From Flaviaestuariibacter flavus (GTDB lineage Bacteria; Bacteroidota; Bacteroidia; Chitinophagales; Chitinophagaceae): 64,000 nt of DNA. How positions within the stretch are numbered: the stretch's first letter is position 1; the number at the start of each line of letters is the position of its first letter. The position numbers and the translations under genes were made by a program. The notes under the pieces were generated by a model that saw only the letters and a program-made list of their open reading frames with translations, was not told where the DNA came from and ran no database searches. Positions 19,193-29,200 of this stretch are shown in pieces. Location of the stretch: the NCBI RefSeq assembly GCF_004337505.1, contig NZ_SJZI01000046.1:172736-236735 (forward strand). Direction: 5' to 3'.

Positions 19193-19526
19193 TTGCCCCT
19201 ACGGGGCAATCGGATCATTCATGCGCACATCGGCTACCGACGTTTTGTCCCTACGGGACAAGAGGGAATTTGCTCCTGGTTGCCTCGATGGTTTGTCAGG
19301 CGCAGGTCGGTAGCGAATTGCCCCATAAGGGCAACATGTCGGTACCGACGTTTTGTCCCTACGGGACAAGAGGGAATTTGCTCCTGGTTGCCTCGATGGT
19401 TTGTCAGGCGCAGGTCGGTAGCGAATTGCCCCAAAGGGGCAACATGTCGGTAGCGAATTGTCCCGTGGGGACAAAACGTTGGTAGATCGTGGCAACATGG
19501 ATGTTTTGTTTGCCCCGTAGGGGCAA
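19193..19526. repeat. Cluster of seven REP-like palindromes behind the RAYT gene
   Basis: Palindromes of the form TTGCCCC-nnn-GGGGCAA or TTGTCCC-nnn-GGGACAA lie at 19193-19209, 19245-19261, 19318-19334, 19353-19369, 19426-19442, 19458-19474 and 19510-19526. Several are preceded by CGTTTT or followed by AAAACG, so they occur in both orientations. Arm changes are compensated (CCCC/GGGG against TCCC/GGGA), which argues that the hairpin itself is kept. Confidence 0.85.
19235..19450 (+). repeat. 108-bp tandem duplication inside the palindrome cluster
   Basis: The segment 19235-19342 is repeated at 19343-19450 with about two mismatches, both in the hairpin loop region. Each copy holds two palindromes and the stretch between them. 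The near identity points to a recent event. Confidence 0.85.
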
Positions 19527-19561
19527 AACGTTCGACCGCCGGATAGCAACAGCACCTGAGA

Positions 19562-19590
19562 AAAAAAAGCATCCGCACGCGGGCGGATGC
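19562..19590 (-). terminator. Terminator of the unknown gene at 19614-20300
   Basis: GCATCCGC / GCGGATGC makes the stem, and on the minus strand it is followed by eight T residues. It lies 24 bases behind the stop. Confidence 0.85.
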
Positions 19591-19613
19591 CTTGAAAAGC
19601 CGTCCTTAAATGG

Positions 19614-20300
19614 CTACACCATTCCCGGTGCCTCCGCCTTCTTCCGCCCCGCCCGGTACAGCAGGTCAAAGGCAAAGAAGGATGCGCACTTGTCGGCATC
19701 GCCGGGGAAGCGGGCGCCCACTTCATGAATCGCCTGGCACAGTGCCAGCTCGAGGCTGCGGCGCGCGGCGCGGATGGCGGCCGCCTTTTCGTCTACCTTG
19801 CCCGACTGCCCCTGCTGCCCGCTGCGCACGGTGAGCCAGCCGCCTGGGAAGGAGCGGAGCTCGTCGGCCAGGTCGGTGCCGAGGAGGGCCGCATGGCGGG
19901 TGGCTGCGTCGGCTGCCAGCTGCATCAGCGAAGCAGCGTTGCCGCGGTTGATATCGTTGTAGCCGTCGAGGCCCTGGGGAAAGAATTCGAGGTAGATGGG
20001 ATCGCCCTTGCGGATGCGTTTGGCGCCGAGGGTGTCTTCGGCCTGGCGCATCGTGTCGAGGAAGGCTTCGGTGTAGTCGTCGGTGGTGGCGGTCTGCCCT
20101 TTCAGCACGGCGCGGGCAGAGACGATGCCGCCGAGCAGCTCGCGGTAGTTGTTGAGGGGTGCCTCGATGCCGGCGGCCACGTCGGCAAGAACTGTATGAA
20201 GCGCGGCATAGCAGGCTTCGCCGTGGAGCAGGAGGCGGTAGTTGGAGATGTGCGTGTCGTCGTAGAAATTGCCGAAGATCTTGATAGGGTTGATAATCAT
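19614..20300 (-). CDS. Helical protein of unknown function behind a 42-bp repeat array
   Basis: The 228-residue protein is not recognised. It looks mainly alpha-helical and soluble, without signal peptide or membrane segment. Features are an N-terminal NPIKIFGNFYDDTHISNYR, a central PIYLEFFPQGLDGYNDIN and a C-terminal CASFFAFDLLYRAGRKKAE. The ATG at 20300 is chosen because the reading frame farther upstream is only the translated repeat array (14-residue repeats ALTVLS...). The array ends about 37 bases before this start. Its position suggests that the protein may act on the array or be controlled by it (inference). Confidence 0.75.
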   Translation of the reverse strand: MIINPIKIFGNFYDDTHISNYRLLLHGEACYAALHTVLADVAAGIEAPLNNYRELLGGIVSARAVLKGQTATTDDYTEAFLDTMRQAEDTLGAKRIRKGDPIYLEFFPQGLDGYNDINRGNAASLMQLAADAATRHAALLGTDLADELRSFPGGWLTVRSGQQGQSGKVDEKAAAIRAARRSLELALCQAIHEVGARFPGDADKCASFFAFDLLYRAGRKKAEAPGMV

Positions 20301-20337
20301 TGTAAACGGTTTTGTGGTGATGGGTGTGGGAGAAGAA

Positions 20338-20631
20338 ATTGACAGAATTGTCAATGACGCCGGGTAAGTGACGGGTGGCGTTGACAAAACTGTCAATAGC
20401 GTCAATCGGTTGGGGGATGCCGTTGACAAAATTGGCAGCGGCATCATCCGGATCCTGGATGCCGGTGACAGAATTGTCAAGGGCATAGATCCGGCGCGGG
20501 ATGCCGTTGACAGTTTTGTCAGTGCCGTTGATCCGCCGCCGGATGCCATTGACAAAACTGTCAATGCCATCCGGCGGCCGCGGCATGCGGTTGACAATTT
20601 TGCCAGTGGCCCTTCGGAAAGCCGGTGCCGT
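20338..20631. repeat. Seven-unit, 42-bp-period palindrome array
   Basis: Units start at 20338, 20380, 20422, 20464, 20506, 20548 and 20590, exactly 42 bases apart. Each unit holds the palindrome TTGACA-nnnn-TGTCAA (perfect in units 1, 2 and 6, one or two changes in the others). It is followed by about 26 bases of GC-rich, less conserved spacer often ending GGATGCC. Since 42 is divisible by three, several frames are open through it. It lies upstream of the minus-strand gene 19614-20300. Confidence 0.9.
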
Positions 20632-20890
20632 TATGCGGGTAAAGCGGGAAGTAGTTTTTGATGACGCCATACGTTCGGTTTAGGGGGAACGGGGGCGGTG
20701 TTGATCAGGAGGGTAGCAGTTGGTTTTGGAGCGGAGGCTGGATGTTTCTTAAAGATAGTTCGTCCTTTTGGGATGTGCAAGCGGGGAAATACGTAAAGAC
20801 CCATCCCCAACCCCTCGCCCCGGAGCAGCGGGGAGCAGAATTGAGTTGCCGGTTGGATAGGTGTGCTACCGGGAGATCCCGGGAATGAAG

Positions 20891-21010
20891 ATTACATGAT
20901 CACAGATTACATGATCAAATGAATACATGAGGGAAGGGGAGAAGTAAAAGGTAAGGAACGTGCGTCACCTCTATAATCATGTATTCATGTAATCTGTGAT
21001 CATGTATTCC
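20891..21010. repeat. Long inverted repeat, ATTACATGA family
   Basis: The left arm 20891-20932 consists of ATTACATGATCACAG words. The right arm 20970-21010 consists of the inverse CATGTAATCTGTGATCATG words. A close relative is at 37254-37372. Confidence 0.7.
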
Positions 21011-21126
21011 ACCCTCAAAAAACCAAAGGAGAAGCTGAAACCTAATCGGCTACACTGCTCTTCTCTCCTTCTCCCGCAGCAAGAGGGGGCCGGGGGTGAG
21101 GGGCATGCACGGCTGCGGTGGGCCCG

Positions 21127-21167
21127 CCGCAGGCGGTTCAGGGTCCCCGACCCGAATGTCAACGGCG
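21127..21167 (+). repeat. Left arm of a 41-bp inverted repeat flanking fabH
   Basis: This arm is inverted at 22435-22475 with two mismatches in 41 bases. Similarity continues loosely on both sides. The two arms enclose promoter and gene of fabH. Confidence 0.8.
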
Positions 21168-21233
21168 ACACGGCCGCCACCCGGGGGCCTCTTTTCCGCC
21201 CAAGCCCTGCCTTCATCCTTTTTCTACTTATCC

Positions 21234-21241
21234 TACCTTTG
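21234..21241 (+). promoter_or_regulatory. fabH -7 box, six bases from the ATG
   Basis: TACCTTTG fits TAnnTTTG exactly. It predicts transcription starting at or next to the ATG. Confidence 0.6.
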
Positions 21242-21247
21242 GCGCCT

Positions 21248-22240
21248 ATGATTCAGAAAATCAACGCAGCCATTACCGCCGTCGGCGGCTATGTTCCCGA
21301 TACCAAGCTCACCAACGCCGACCTCGAGAAGATGGTGGACACCACCGACGAGTGGATCCGAACCCGTACCGGCGTCGAGGAGCGCCGCATCCTCAAGGGC
21401 GAAGGTCTCGGCACTTCCGACATGTGCGTACCCGTGATCCAGCAGATCTGCGAAAAACGCGGCATCTCGCCCGAAGAGATCGACTGCATCATCGTGGCCA
21501 CCGTAACACCCGACATGGTGTTCCCCGCCACGGCCAATATCGCCGCCGACAAGGCCGGCGCCAAAAACGCCTGGGGCTTCGACCTCGAGGCCGCCTGCTC
21601 GGGCTTTCTCTTCGCCCTCACCACCGGCGCCGCCCTCATCGAAAGCCGCCGCTATAAGAAAGTAATGGTGATCGGCGCCGACAAAATGAGCTCCATCATC
21701 GACTATACCGACCGCCAGACCTGCATCATCTTCGGCGACGGCGCCGCGGGCGTGCTGCTGGAGCCCAACCACGAGGGCTTCGGCGTGCTCGACTCCCTGC
21801 TCAAGGCCGACGGCTCGGGCCGCCAGTACCTCCACATGAAGGCCGGCGGGTCGGTGAAGCCCCCGAGCGCCGAGACGGTCGCCAACAAAGAGCACTATGT
21901 ATACCAGGAGGGGCAGACCGTATTCAAGTTCGCCGTAAAAGGCATGGCCGATGTGAGCGCCGAGCTCCTCGAGCGCAACAACATGACCGGCGACGACATC
22001 GCCTGGCTGGTGCCCCACCAGGCCAACAAGCGCATCATCGACGCCACCGCCAACCGCATTGGCCTCCCCGCCGAAAAAGTGATGCTCAACATCCATAAAT
22101 ACGGCAACACCACCGCCGCTACCATCCCCCTCTGCCTTTACGAATGGCGGCACGAGCTCAATAAGGGCGACAACATCGTGCTGGCAGCCTTCGGCGGCGG
22201 CTTCACCTGGGGCGCCACGCTGGTCAAGTGGGCCTATTAA
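21248..22240 (+). CDS. fabH: 3-oxoacyl-ACP synthase III (KAS III)
   Basis: The 330-residue enzyme condenses acetyl- or branched acyl-CoA with malonyl-ACP and starts fatty acid synthesis. Its triad is C117 in EAACSGF, H257 in VPHQAN and N287 in KYGNTTAA, all intact. The start at 21248 gives the usual N-terminus; 84 open codons upstream are not supported. It is flanked by inverted-repeat arms. Branched-chain starter use is usual in this group but is not visible here. Confidence 0.95.
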   Translation: MIQKINAAITAVGGYVPDTKLTNADLEKMVDTTDEWIRTRTGVEERRILKGEGLGTSDMCVPVIQQICEKRGISPEEIDCIIVATVTPDMVFPATANIAADKAGAKNAWGFDLEAACSGFLFALTTGAALIESRRYKKVMVIGADKMSSIIDYTDRQTCIIFGDGAAGVLLEPNHEGFGVLDSLLKADGSGRQYLHMKAGGSVKPPSAETVANKEHYVYQEGQTVFKFAVKGMADVSAELLERNNMTGDDIAWLVPHQANKRIIDATANRIGLPAEKVMLNIHKYGNTTAATIPLCLYEWRHELNKGDNIVLAAFGGGFTWGATLVKWAY

Positions 22241-22294
22241 AATGTATGATGTCCGATGCCGGGTGTCTGATTTTGGTTCGATACTATTGAAGGA

Positions 22295-22324
22295 GACACC
22301 TCGCTTGAACGGGGTGTTTTTTTG
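22295..22324 (+). terminator. fabH terminator
   Basis: ACACCTCG / CGGGGTGT forms the stem and seven T residues follow, 55 bases behind the stop. Confidence 0.8.
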
Positions 22325-22332
22325 TTAATCAG

Positions 22333-22413
22333 GCTTCGGCTCCGCTCAGCCTGACAGCGGCTTGTCACGCTGATCGTATCCGAACCCGGTCATCCTGAGC
22401 GGAGCCGAAGGAT
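22333..22413. repeat. Inverted repeat with CTGAGCGGAGCCGAAG arms
   Basis: CTTCGGCTCCGCTCAGCCTGACA (22334-22356) faces the inverse copy TGAGCGGAGCCGAAG (22396-22410). Similar sequences are widespread intergenic repeats in many bacterial genomes. Confidence 0.7.
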
Positions 22414-22434
22414 GGCCCCCGAAAGGGGTGGTGC

Positions 22435-22475
22435 CGCCGTTGGCATTCCGGTCGGGGACCCTGAACCGCCTGCGG
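22435..22475 (-). repeat. Right arm of the 41-bp inverted repeat flanking fabH
   Basis: It is the reverse complement of 21127-21167 apart from two bases. It lies between the fabH terminator and ruvA. Confidence 0.8.
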
Positions 22476-22604
22476 CGGGGGCACGCCCGGCCGCGCCGCT
22501 CCTTTTCGCTCCCCCGTTCCCGTTGCACTCCTCCCCGCGCCAACAAAACCCTTCAGAACCCTTCAGAACCTTCTAAAACCCCGCTAAAACCTTTCGTTTA
22601 CCCT

Positions 22605-22612
22605 TATTTTCG
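22605..22612 (+). promoter_or_regulatory. ruvA -7-like box, five bases from the ATG
   Basis: TATTTTCG has one mismatch to TAnnTTTG and sits where the same box is found before other genes in the window. Short direct repeats CCCTTCAGAA lie just upstream (22550-22575). Confidence 0.45.
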
Positions 22613-22617
22613 TAGAT

Positions 22618-23217
22618 ATGATCGCTTTTCTCCGGGGCAAGTTTGTCAACCTTACCCCCGCCCACGTTTACATCGACGTCAACGGGGTGGGTTACGAGGT
22701 GCACATCAGCCTCCACACCTATAGCCAAATCCAGGAGCAGAAAGAAGGTACCCTGTTCACCCACCTGCTGGTGCGCGAAGACGCCCACATCCTCTACGGC
22801 TTTGCCGATGAAGGGGAGAAGGACCTCTTCCTCAAGCTGCTGGGCGTTTCCGGCGTCGGCGCCGCCACGGCCCGCGTGATGCTGTCGTACCTGAAACCCG
22901 AAGAGCTCGGCCGCGCCATCATGAACGGCGACGCCCGCTCGCTGGAGCGCGTCAAGGGCATCGGGCGGAAAACCGCCGAGCGCATCGTGCTCGAGCTCCG
23001 CGACAAGCTGATCAAAAACCCCATCGAAGGGGGCACCCCGACCACTGCTAATAATTCCGGCTGGAAAGGCAATACTTTGGAGACCGATGCGTTAAATGCG
23101 CTGGTGGCTCTCGGTATCGCCCGGGCGGCCGCCGATGCCGCCGTGCGCAAGGTTGTGGCCCAAAACCCCGACCTCGGGGTGGAGGAAGTCATCAAACGCG
23201 CCCTGCAAAGCTTGTGA
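22618..23217 (+). CDS. ruvA: Holliday junction DNA helicase subunit RuvA
   Basis: The 199-residue protein binds four-way DNA junctions as a tetramer and loads the RuvB motor. It has an OB-fold N-terminal domain (MIAFLRGKF to about 62), two helix-hairpin-helix motifs (LGVSGVGAATA 75-85 and VKGIGRKTA 112-120) and a C-terminal RuvB-binding domain after a flexible linker. sprA follows 50 bases later on the same strand, an order also found in other Bacteroidota. Confidence 0.95.
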   Translation: MIAFLRGKFVNLTPAHVYIDVNGVGYEVHISLHTYSQIQEQKEGTLFTHLLVREDAHILYGFADEGEKDLFLKLLGVSGVGAATARVMLSYLKPEELGRAIMNGDARSLERVKGIGRKTAERIVLELRDKLIKNPIEGGTPTTANNSGWKGNTLETDALNALVALGIARAAADAAVRKVVAQNPDLGVEEVIKRALQSL

Positions 23218-23270
23218 GATACTATTCATCATCGCTAATTGACTGAGGAAACCGCTTGAACCGACGACAG

Positions 23271-26200
23271 ATGACGATCGCCCGCTGGCTGCTGGCAGCC
23301 ATCCTACCCCTTGCCCTCGTGGGCACCGCTTCCGCACGCACCCCCGAGATCTTTCAGCAAGGCACAACCGATACTACCCGCCCCCAGGGCGTTGACACGT
23401 TGCGCTATCCTATCCGCGACCGCCGCACCGACGCGCTCAGCGGCGGCTACCGCAACCCCTTCGACCTGAAGGATACCGCCTACGTGAAGCGCTCCGTCGA
23501 GTACGATCCCAAAACGAAGCAATACTATATCGTGGAGCGCATCGGCGGCCGCTACTTCCGTACGCCCACCACGATGACGCAGGCCGAGTTCCTGCGCATG
23601 CAGGCCCGCAACGACGAGAACGAATACTTCCGCCGCCGCGCCAATACCCTCTATGCCCTCAACAACCGTCGCGCCCGCCCCAACTTCGGCTTCTCCAAAG
23701 ACTGGATGAACCGCGTTACCGGCATGGGCAAGGTGTCCATCAACCCCACGGGCTACGTCGACATCGCCGCCGGCTACCAGGGCCAGAAGGTCAACAACCC
23801 CACGCTCCCGGAACGCGCCCGCCGCAACGGGGGCTTCGACTTCCAGATGAACGCGCAGCTGCAGGTGGACGCCAAGATCGGTGACAAGATCAACCTGCCC
23901 ATCAACTACAACACCCTGGCGCAGTTCGACTTCGAAAACCAGCTCAAGCTCGATTACCAGGGCAAGAACGACGAGATCCTCAAGCTGCTGCAGGCCGGTA
24001 ACGTCAACTTCGCCTCCAAGGGCACCCTCATCCCGGGCGCCCAGTCGCTGTTCGGTGTGAAAACACAGCTCCAGTTCGGCAAGGTGTACGTAACCGGGGT
24101 GATGGCCAACCAGCGCTCGCAGCGCCAGAGCGCCAACATGCAGGGCTCCGCGGCCACCATGCCCTTCAGCATCCGCGCCGACGAATACGAGGAGAACCGC
24201 CACTTCCTGCTCGGTCACTTCTTCCGCCTTAATTATAATAAGTGGCTGCAGAAGTTGCCGCTCGTGACTTCCAATGTGCAGGTAACCCGCGTGGAAGTAT
24301 GGGTAACCAACCGCACCGGCGCCACCACCAACACCCGCGACATCGTAGCCTTCATGGACCTCGGCGAGCCGGGCACCGGCTCCTTCGGCAACAGCGGCGT
24401 TCCCACCGCCAACATCAACGGTCCCACCTACTCGCTGATCACCAACAGTCCCGGCGCCCGCAACTCCTCTACCGCCACCAGCTCGCTGGTGGCTTTGGGC
24501 TTTGCGCCGGTGCAGGACTTTGAAAAGACCTTCGCCCGCAAGCTGCAGGCGGGACAGGACTTCACCTTCCAGAACGAGCTGGGCTACATCTCGCTGGCGC
24601 AGCCCCTGCTGCCCGACGAAGTGCTCGGCGTGGCCTACGAATACACGTACAACGGTAAGCGCTACCAGGTGGGTGAATTCTCGCAGGACGTGCCGCCCGA
24701 CTCCAGCGGCAACTCGCAAAAGGTGCTTTTCCTCAAATTGCTGAAGGCTACCTCGCAGCGCTCGCAGCTGCCCATCTGGCGCCTCATGATGAAGAACGTG
24801 TACACCGTGGGCTACGGCTCGCTCCAGCGCGAGGACTTCAAGCTCGACGTCGTATACGAACAGCCCTCCTTCGGTGAGAAGCGCTACCTGCCGCTCAACG
24901 ACACCTTCCAGCAGTTCACACCCGTGCCGGCCACCATCACGCCCACGGTGCGCGGACCCTACCGCGGGGTGCCGCTGCTGCAGCTGGTCAACCTCGACCG
25001 CCTCAACAACCAGAACGACCCGCAACCCAACGGCGTCTTCGACTTCATCGAAGGCGTGACGGTGGTATCGGGCCAGAGCCGCATCATCTTCCCGGTGCTC
25101 GAGCCCTTCGGCCGCGACCTCGAATACGTATTCGAGAACGGGCCCTCCAACGCGCCGGATACCATCAGGAAACGCTATATCTATTACCCGCTGTACGATA
25201 CCATCAAGGCCATCGCCCAGACCTATGCCAACCTGAACCGCTACAAGCTGGTGGGCAAATCGAAGCAGGCCAACAACGTCGACTACCAGCTGGGCTTCAA
25301 CATCCCGCGCGGATCGGTTACAGCTACCGCCGGCGGCCGCATCCTCCAGGAAGGCGTCGACTACGAGATCAACTACGACCTCGGCACCCTCCACGTGATC
25401 AACCCCGCCATCATCCAGAGCGGCATACCCGTACAAATACAGTTTGAGAACAACGCCACCTTCGGCCTCCAGCAGCGCAACTACCTGGCGATGCGGCTTG
25501 ACTACCTCGCCTCCAAGCACCTCACGGTGGGCGGCACGGTGGTGCGCCTGTCGGAGCGGCCCTTCTTCACCAAGCAGCAGTACGGCGAAGACCCGATCCG
25601 CAACACGATGTACGGTGTCGACTTCAACTACACCAACGACATCCCGCGCCTGACGCGCCTGCTTAACAAGCTGCCCTTCTACAACACCAAGGCCATGTCG
25701 GGCATCACCGCCTACGGCGAGGCCGCCTACCTGCAGCCGGGCCACGCCCCGCAGATCGGCAAGGGCGACGCCGGCCAGGTATATATCGACGACTTCGAGG
25801 GCACCCGCTCCTCCATCGACCTGCGCTTCCCGATCAACTCCTGGACCCTCGCCTCCACGCCGCAGAAATCGCGCGACCAGTTCGGCAACCTGCTCTTCCC
25901 CGAGGCCGAGCGCAGCAACGACCTTACTTATAATGACAACCGCGCCAAGCTCGCCTGGTACAATATCGAGCCGGTGCTGCAGGAAAAGACCAACAGCAAC
26001 AACCCGCTGCGCTCCAACCTGCGCGAGCTGTCGAAGCCGGAAACCCGCCAGGTGTTCCAGAACGAGATCTTCCCGAAGCGTACGCTCGACATCGGCCAGG
26101 GCATTCTCACCACCTTCGACATGGCCTTCTACCCGAATGAAAAAGGACCCTATAACTACCGGGTAACGGGCATCGACCAGAACAACCGCCTTACCACGCC

Positions 26201-29200
26201 GGCACAGTCCTGGGGCGGCATCATGCGCGCCATCGACCAGACCGACTTCGAGACCGGCAACGTGGAGTTCATCGAGTTCTGGGTGCAGGACCCCTATACC
26301 CTCAAACCGAATGCTACCGGTGGCAGCCTCTATTTCAACCTGGGTAATATTTCGGAAGACGTGCTTCGTGATGGCAAGCGTCAATACGAGAACGGCCTGC
26401 CGACGCCCTCGCAGCCGGCCATCCTCACCGACGAGACCGTCTGGGGCCGCGTGCCGCGCAACCCGCAGCAGGTGACCAATGCCTTCTCGAATGATCCGGC
26501 CGACCGTCCCTTCCAGGACGTCGGCTTCGACGGTCTCGCCGACTCCGCCGAGCAACGCAAGTTCGCACCTTACCTGACGCAACTGGGCGGCCTCAACCCC
26601 GCCGCCCGCCAGCAGGTGCAGGCCGACCCGTCGAACGACAACTTCAAACATTACCGCGACGCTTCGTTCACTTCCGACAACGGCATTCTCGAGCGCTACA
26701 AGAACATCAACAACCCACAGGGCAACTCGCCCGTGGCTACCCGTGCCGACGAGTTCTCGCAGGCCTTCACCCTCTATCCCGACCAGGAAGAACTGAACCG
26801 CGACAACACGCTCAACGAAGTGGAAGAGTACTTCCAGTACCGCGTGGAGCTGAAGCCCAATATGTCGGTGGGCACCAACTTCATCACCGACAAGCGCGTG
26901 GTGACCGTGCGTCCTGCCGACAACAGCGCGCCGCGCAACGAAACCTGGTACCTGTTCCGCATCCCGGTGCAGCAGTGGCAGACCAAGGTGGGCAATATCC
27001 CCGACTTCAAATCGATCCGCTTCATCCGGATGTTCATGACCGGCTTCGACGATACGCTGGTGGCCCGTTTCGGTAAGCTAGAGCTGGTGCGCAACCAGTG
27101 GCGCCGTTATAACTACGACATCGATAGCACCGGCAACCTGGCTGCCTTCGCCAACCCGGGCACCTCCGCCGAAGTGCTTGCCGTGAACCTCGAAGAAAAC
27201 GACCAGCGCAAGCCGATCCCCTACGTAACACCGCCGGGCATCGAGCGTCAGCAGCAGATCTCCAACAACAACACCCAACTGCTGCAGAACGAGCAGTCGC
27301 TGAGCCTCAAGGTGTGTGCGATGCAGCCGAAAGATGCGCGCGGCGTGTTCAAGACGATGAACATGGACCTGCGCCAGTACGGCAACCTGTCGCTCTTCAT
27401 CCACGCCGAATCAAGCAACGGACCCTCGGGCACCGATCTGAAGGACGGCGACCTGAGCGCCATCATCCGCATCGGCTCCGACTTCTCCAGCAACTACTAC
27501 CAGATTCGCATCCCGCTCAGGATCACGCAGTGGAATACGTCCAACCCCGAGCAGATCTGGCCCTCGGTCAACACCCTCGAGCTCGCGCTCGACAAGCTGA
27601 CCCAGGTGAAGCAGGCCCGCAACCGCGCCAACTTCTCGCCCTCGAAATTCTTTACCCAGACCATCGATGGGCAGATATTCTCCATCATTGGTAACCCCAA
27701 CCTCGGCGAGGTGCGCGGTATGATGCTGGCGGTGCGCAACGAGAAGATCGAGCCGGTATGCGCCGAAGTATGGTTCAACGAGCTGCGGCTCTCGCGCATC
27801 GACGAGCAGGGCGCCTATGCCGCCCTCGGCCGCGTAGACCTGCGCATGGCCGACCTCGGCACGCTGAGCCTCGCCGGCTCGGTGAAGTCGAAAGGCTGGG
27901 GTACCCTCGAGCAGCGCGCCAACGAGCGCACCCGCGAGGACTTTTACCAGTACGACCTTGCCGCCAACCTCGACCTCGGCAAGCTGCTCCCCAAGAGCAC
28001 CGGCCTCCAGATCCCGGTATACCTTGGCTACAGCAAGGCCGTGGCCACCCCCGAGTACGATCCCTATGACCTCGACATCAAGCTGAAGCAAAAGCTGAAC
28101 GACTCGCCCAAGGAAATGAAGGACTCAATCCGCAGCAACGCGGTGGATCAGCGCACCATCAAGACGGTCAACTTCACCAACGTGAGGAAGAACAAGATGA
28201 ATGGCAAGCCGACGCAGCCCTGGGACATCTCCAACATCGACCTCAACTTCTCCTATACCCACGACCAGGCGTCCAACCCGATCATCGAGCTGGACGACGT
28301 GAAGCGCACCCGCGCCGCCGTGGGCTACAGCTATGCACCGCAGCCCCAGTACCTGACGCCGCTGAAAGGAATCGTGAAGTCGCGCTCGCCCTGGCTCGCC
28401 TTCGTGCGTGATTTCAATTTCAACTACAAGCCCAATATCGGAGTGAAGGCCGACGTGTTCCGCCAGTTCGGTGCCCTGCGCCCGCGCAACGTGGGTGCCG
28501 ACAACGACTACAAGCTGCCGGAGACTTACGACAAGAAGTTCACCTTCGACCGCTACTATACGCTGCGCTGGCAGCTGACGCAGTCGCTGCTGCTCGACTT
28601 CAACTCCACCACCAATGCCATCGTAGACGAGCCCGTGGGCCGCATCGACACCAAGGGTAAGAAGGACACCGTGCAGAACAACTTCTGGAAGGGTGGCCGT
28701 ACCACGCACTACTCGCAGGTGGGTACGCTGTCGTATACCCTGCCCACCACCAAGTTCCCGATCCTCGACTGGACCAGTGCCCGTGTGGCCTATACGGCGC
28801 GTTACGACTGGATCGCTTCCTCGCTGGCGGCCCGCTCCATCGATCCCAACGGCTTCGATTTCGGCAATAAGCTGCTCAACGGGCAGACGAAAGACTACAC
28901 CGCCGAACTCAACTTCGACCAGCTGTATAACAAGTTCCGCTTCCTGCGCAACGCGCTCAACCCGGCTGCGTCCGGCGGTGGTGGCAATGCGGGCCGCGGT
29001 GGTGCCGCGCCTGCACGCCCGCGCAACGCGCGCGACAGCGCCCGCCGCGCCCAGCAGGCCGAGCCGAAGCAACTGGGCTTCCTCCCCAAAGCACTCATTG
29101 GCCTCGCTACATCGGTGAAGCGGGTAGGCATCGCCTACAACACCGATATGGGCACCGTGCTTCCGGGCTTCCTCGACAGCGCCCAGGGTATCGGCGCCAA

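Larger units (their letters stand above)
20632..21247. other. Intergenic region upstream of fabH, no supported gene
   Basis: About 615 bases hold the outer flank of the 42-bp array, an ATTACATGA-family inverted repeat (20891-21010), a REP-like GGGGCCGGGGGTGAGG piece, the left 41-bp arm of an inverted repeat around fabH, and the fabH promoter. Open frames here are shadows or run through repeats. Confidence 0.55.

Noticed and set aside
19193..20631. CRISPR array
   Set aside because: The palindromes are short, in mixed orientation and unevenly spaced in the first cluster. In the second the spacers are themselves similar to each other. No cas genes are nearby.
20338..20670. Repetitive peptides read from the 42-bp array (14-residue repeats in three frames)
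   Set aside because: Open frames occur in several frames on both strands simply because 42 is divisible by three. The DNA palindromes are more conserved than any one peptide. Kept as an alternative in the finding.
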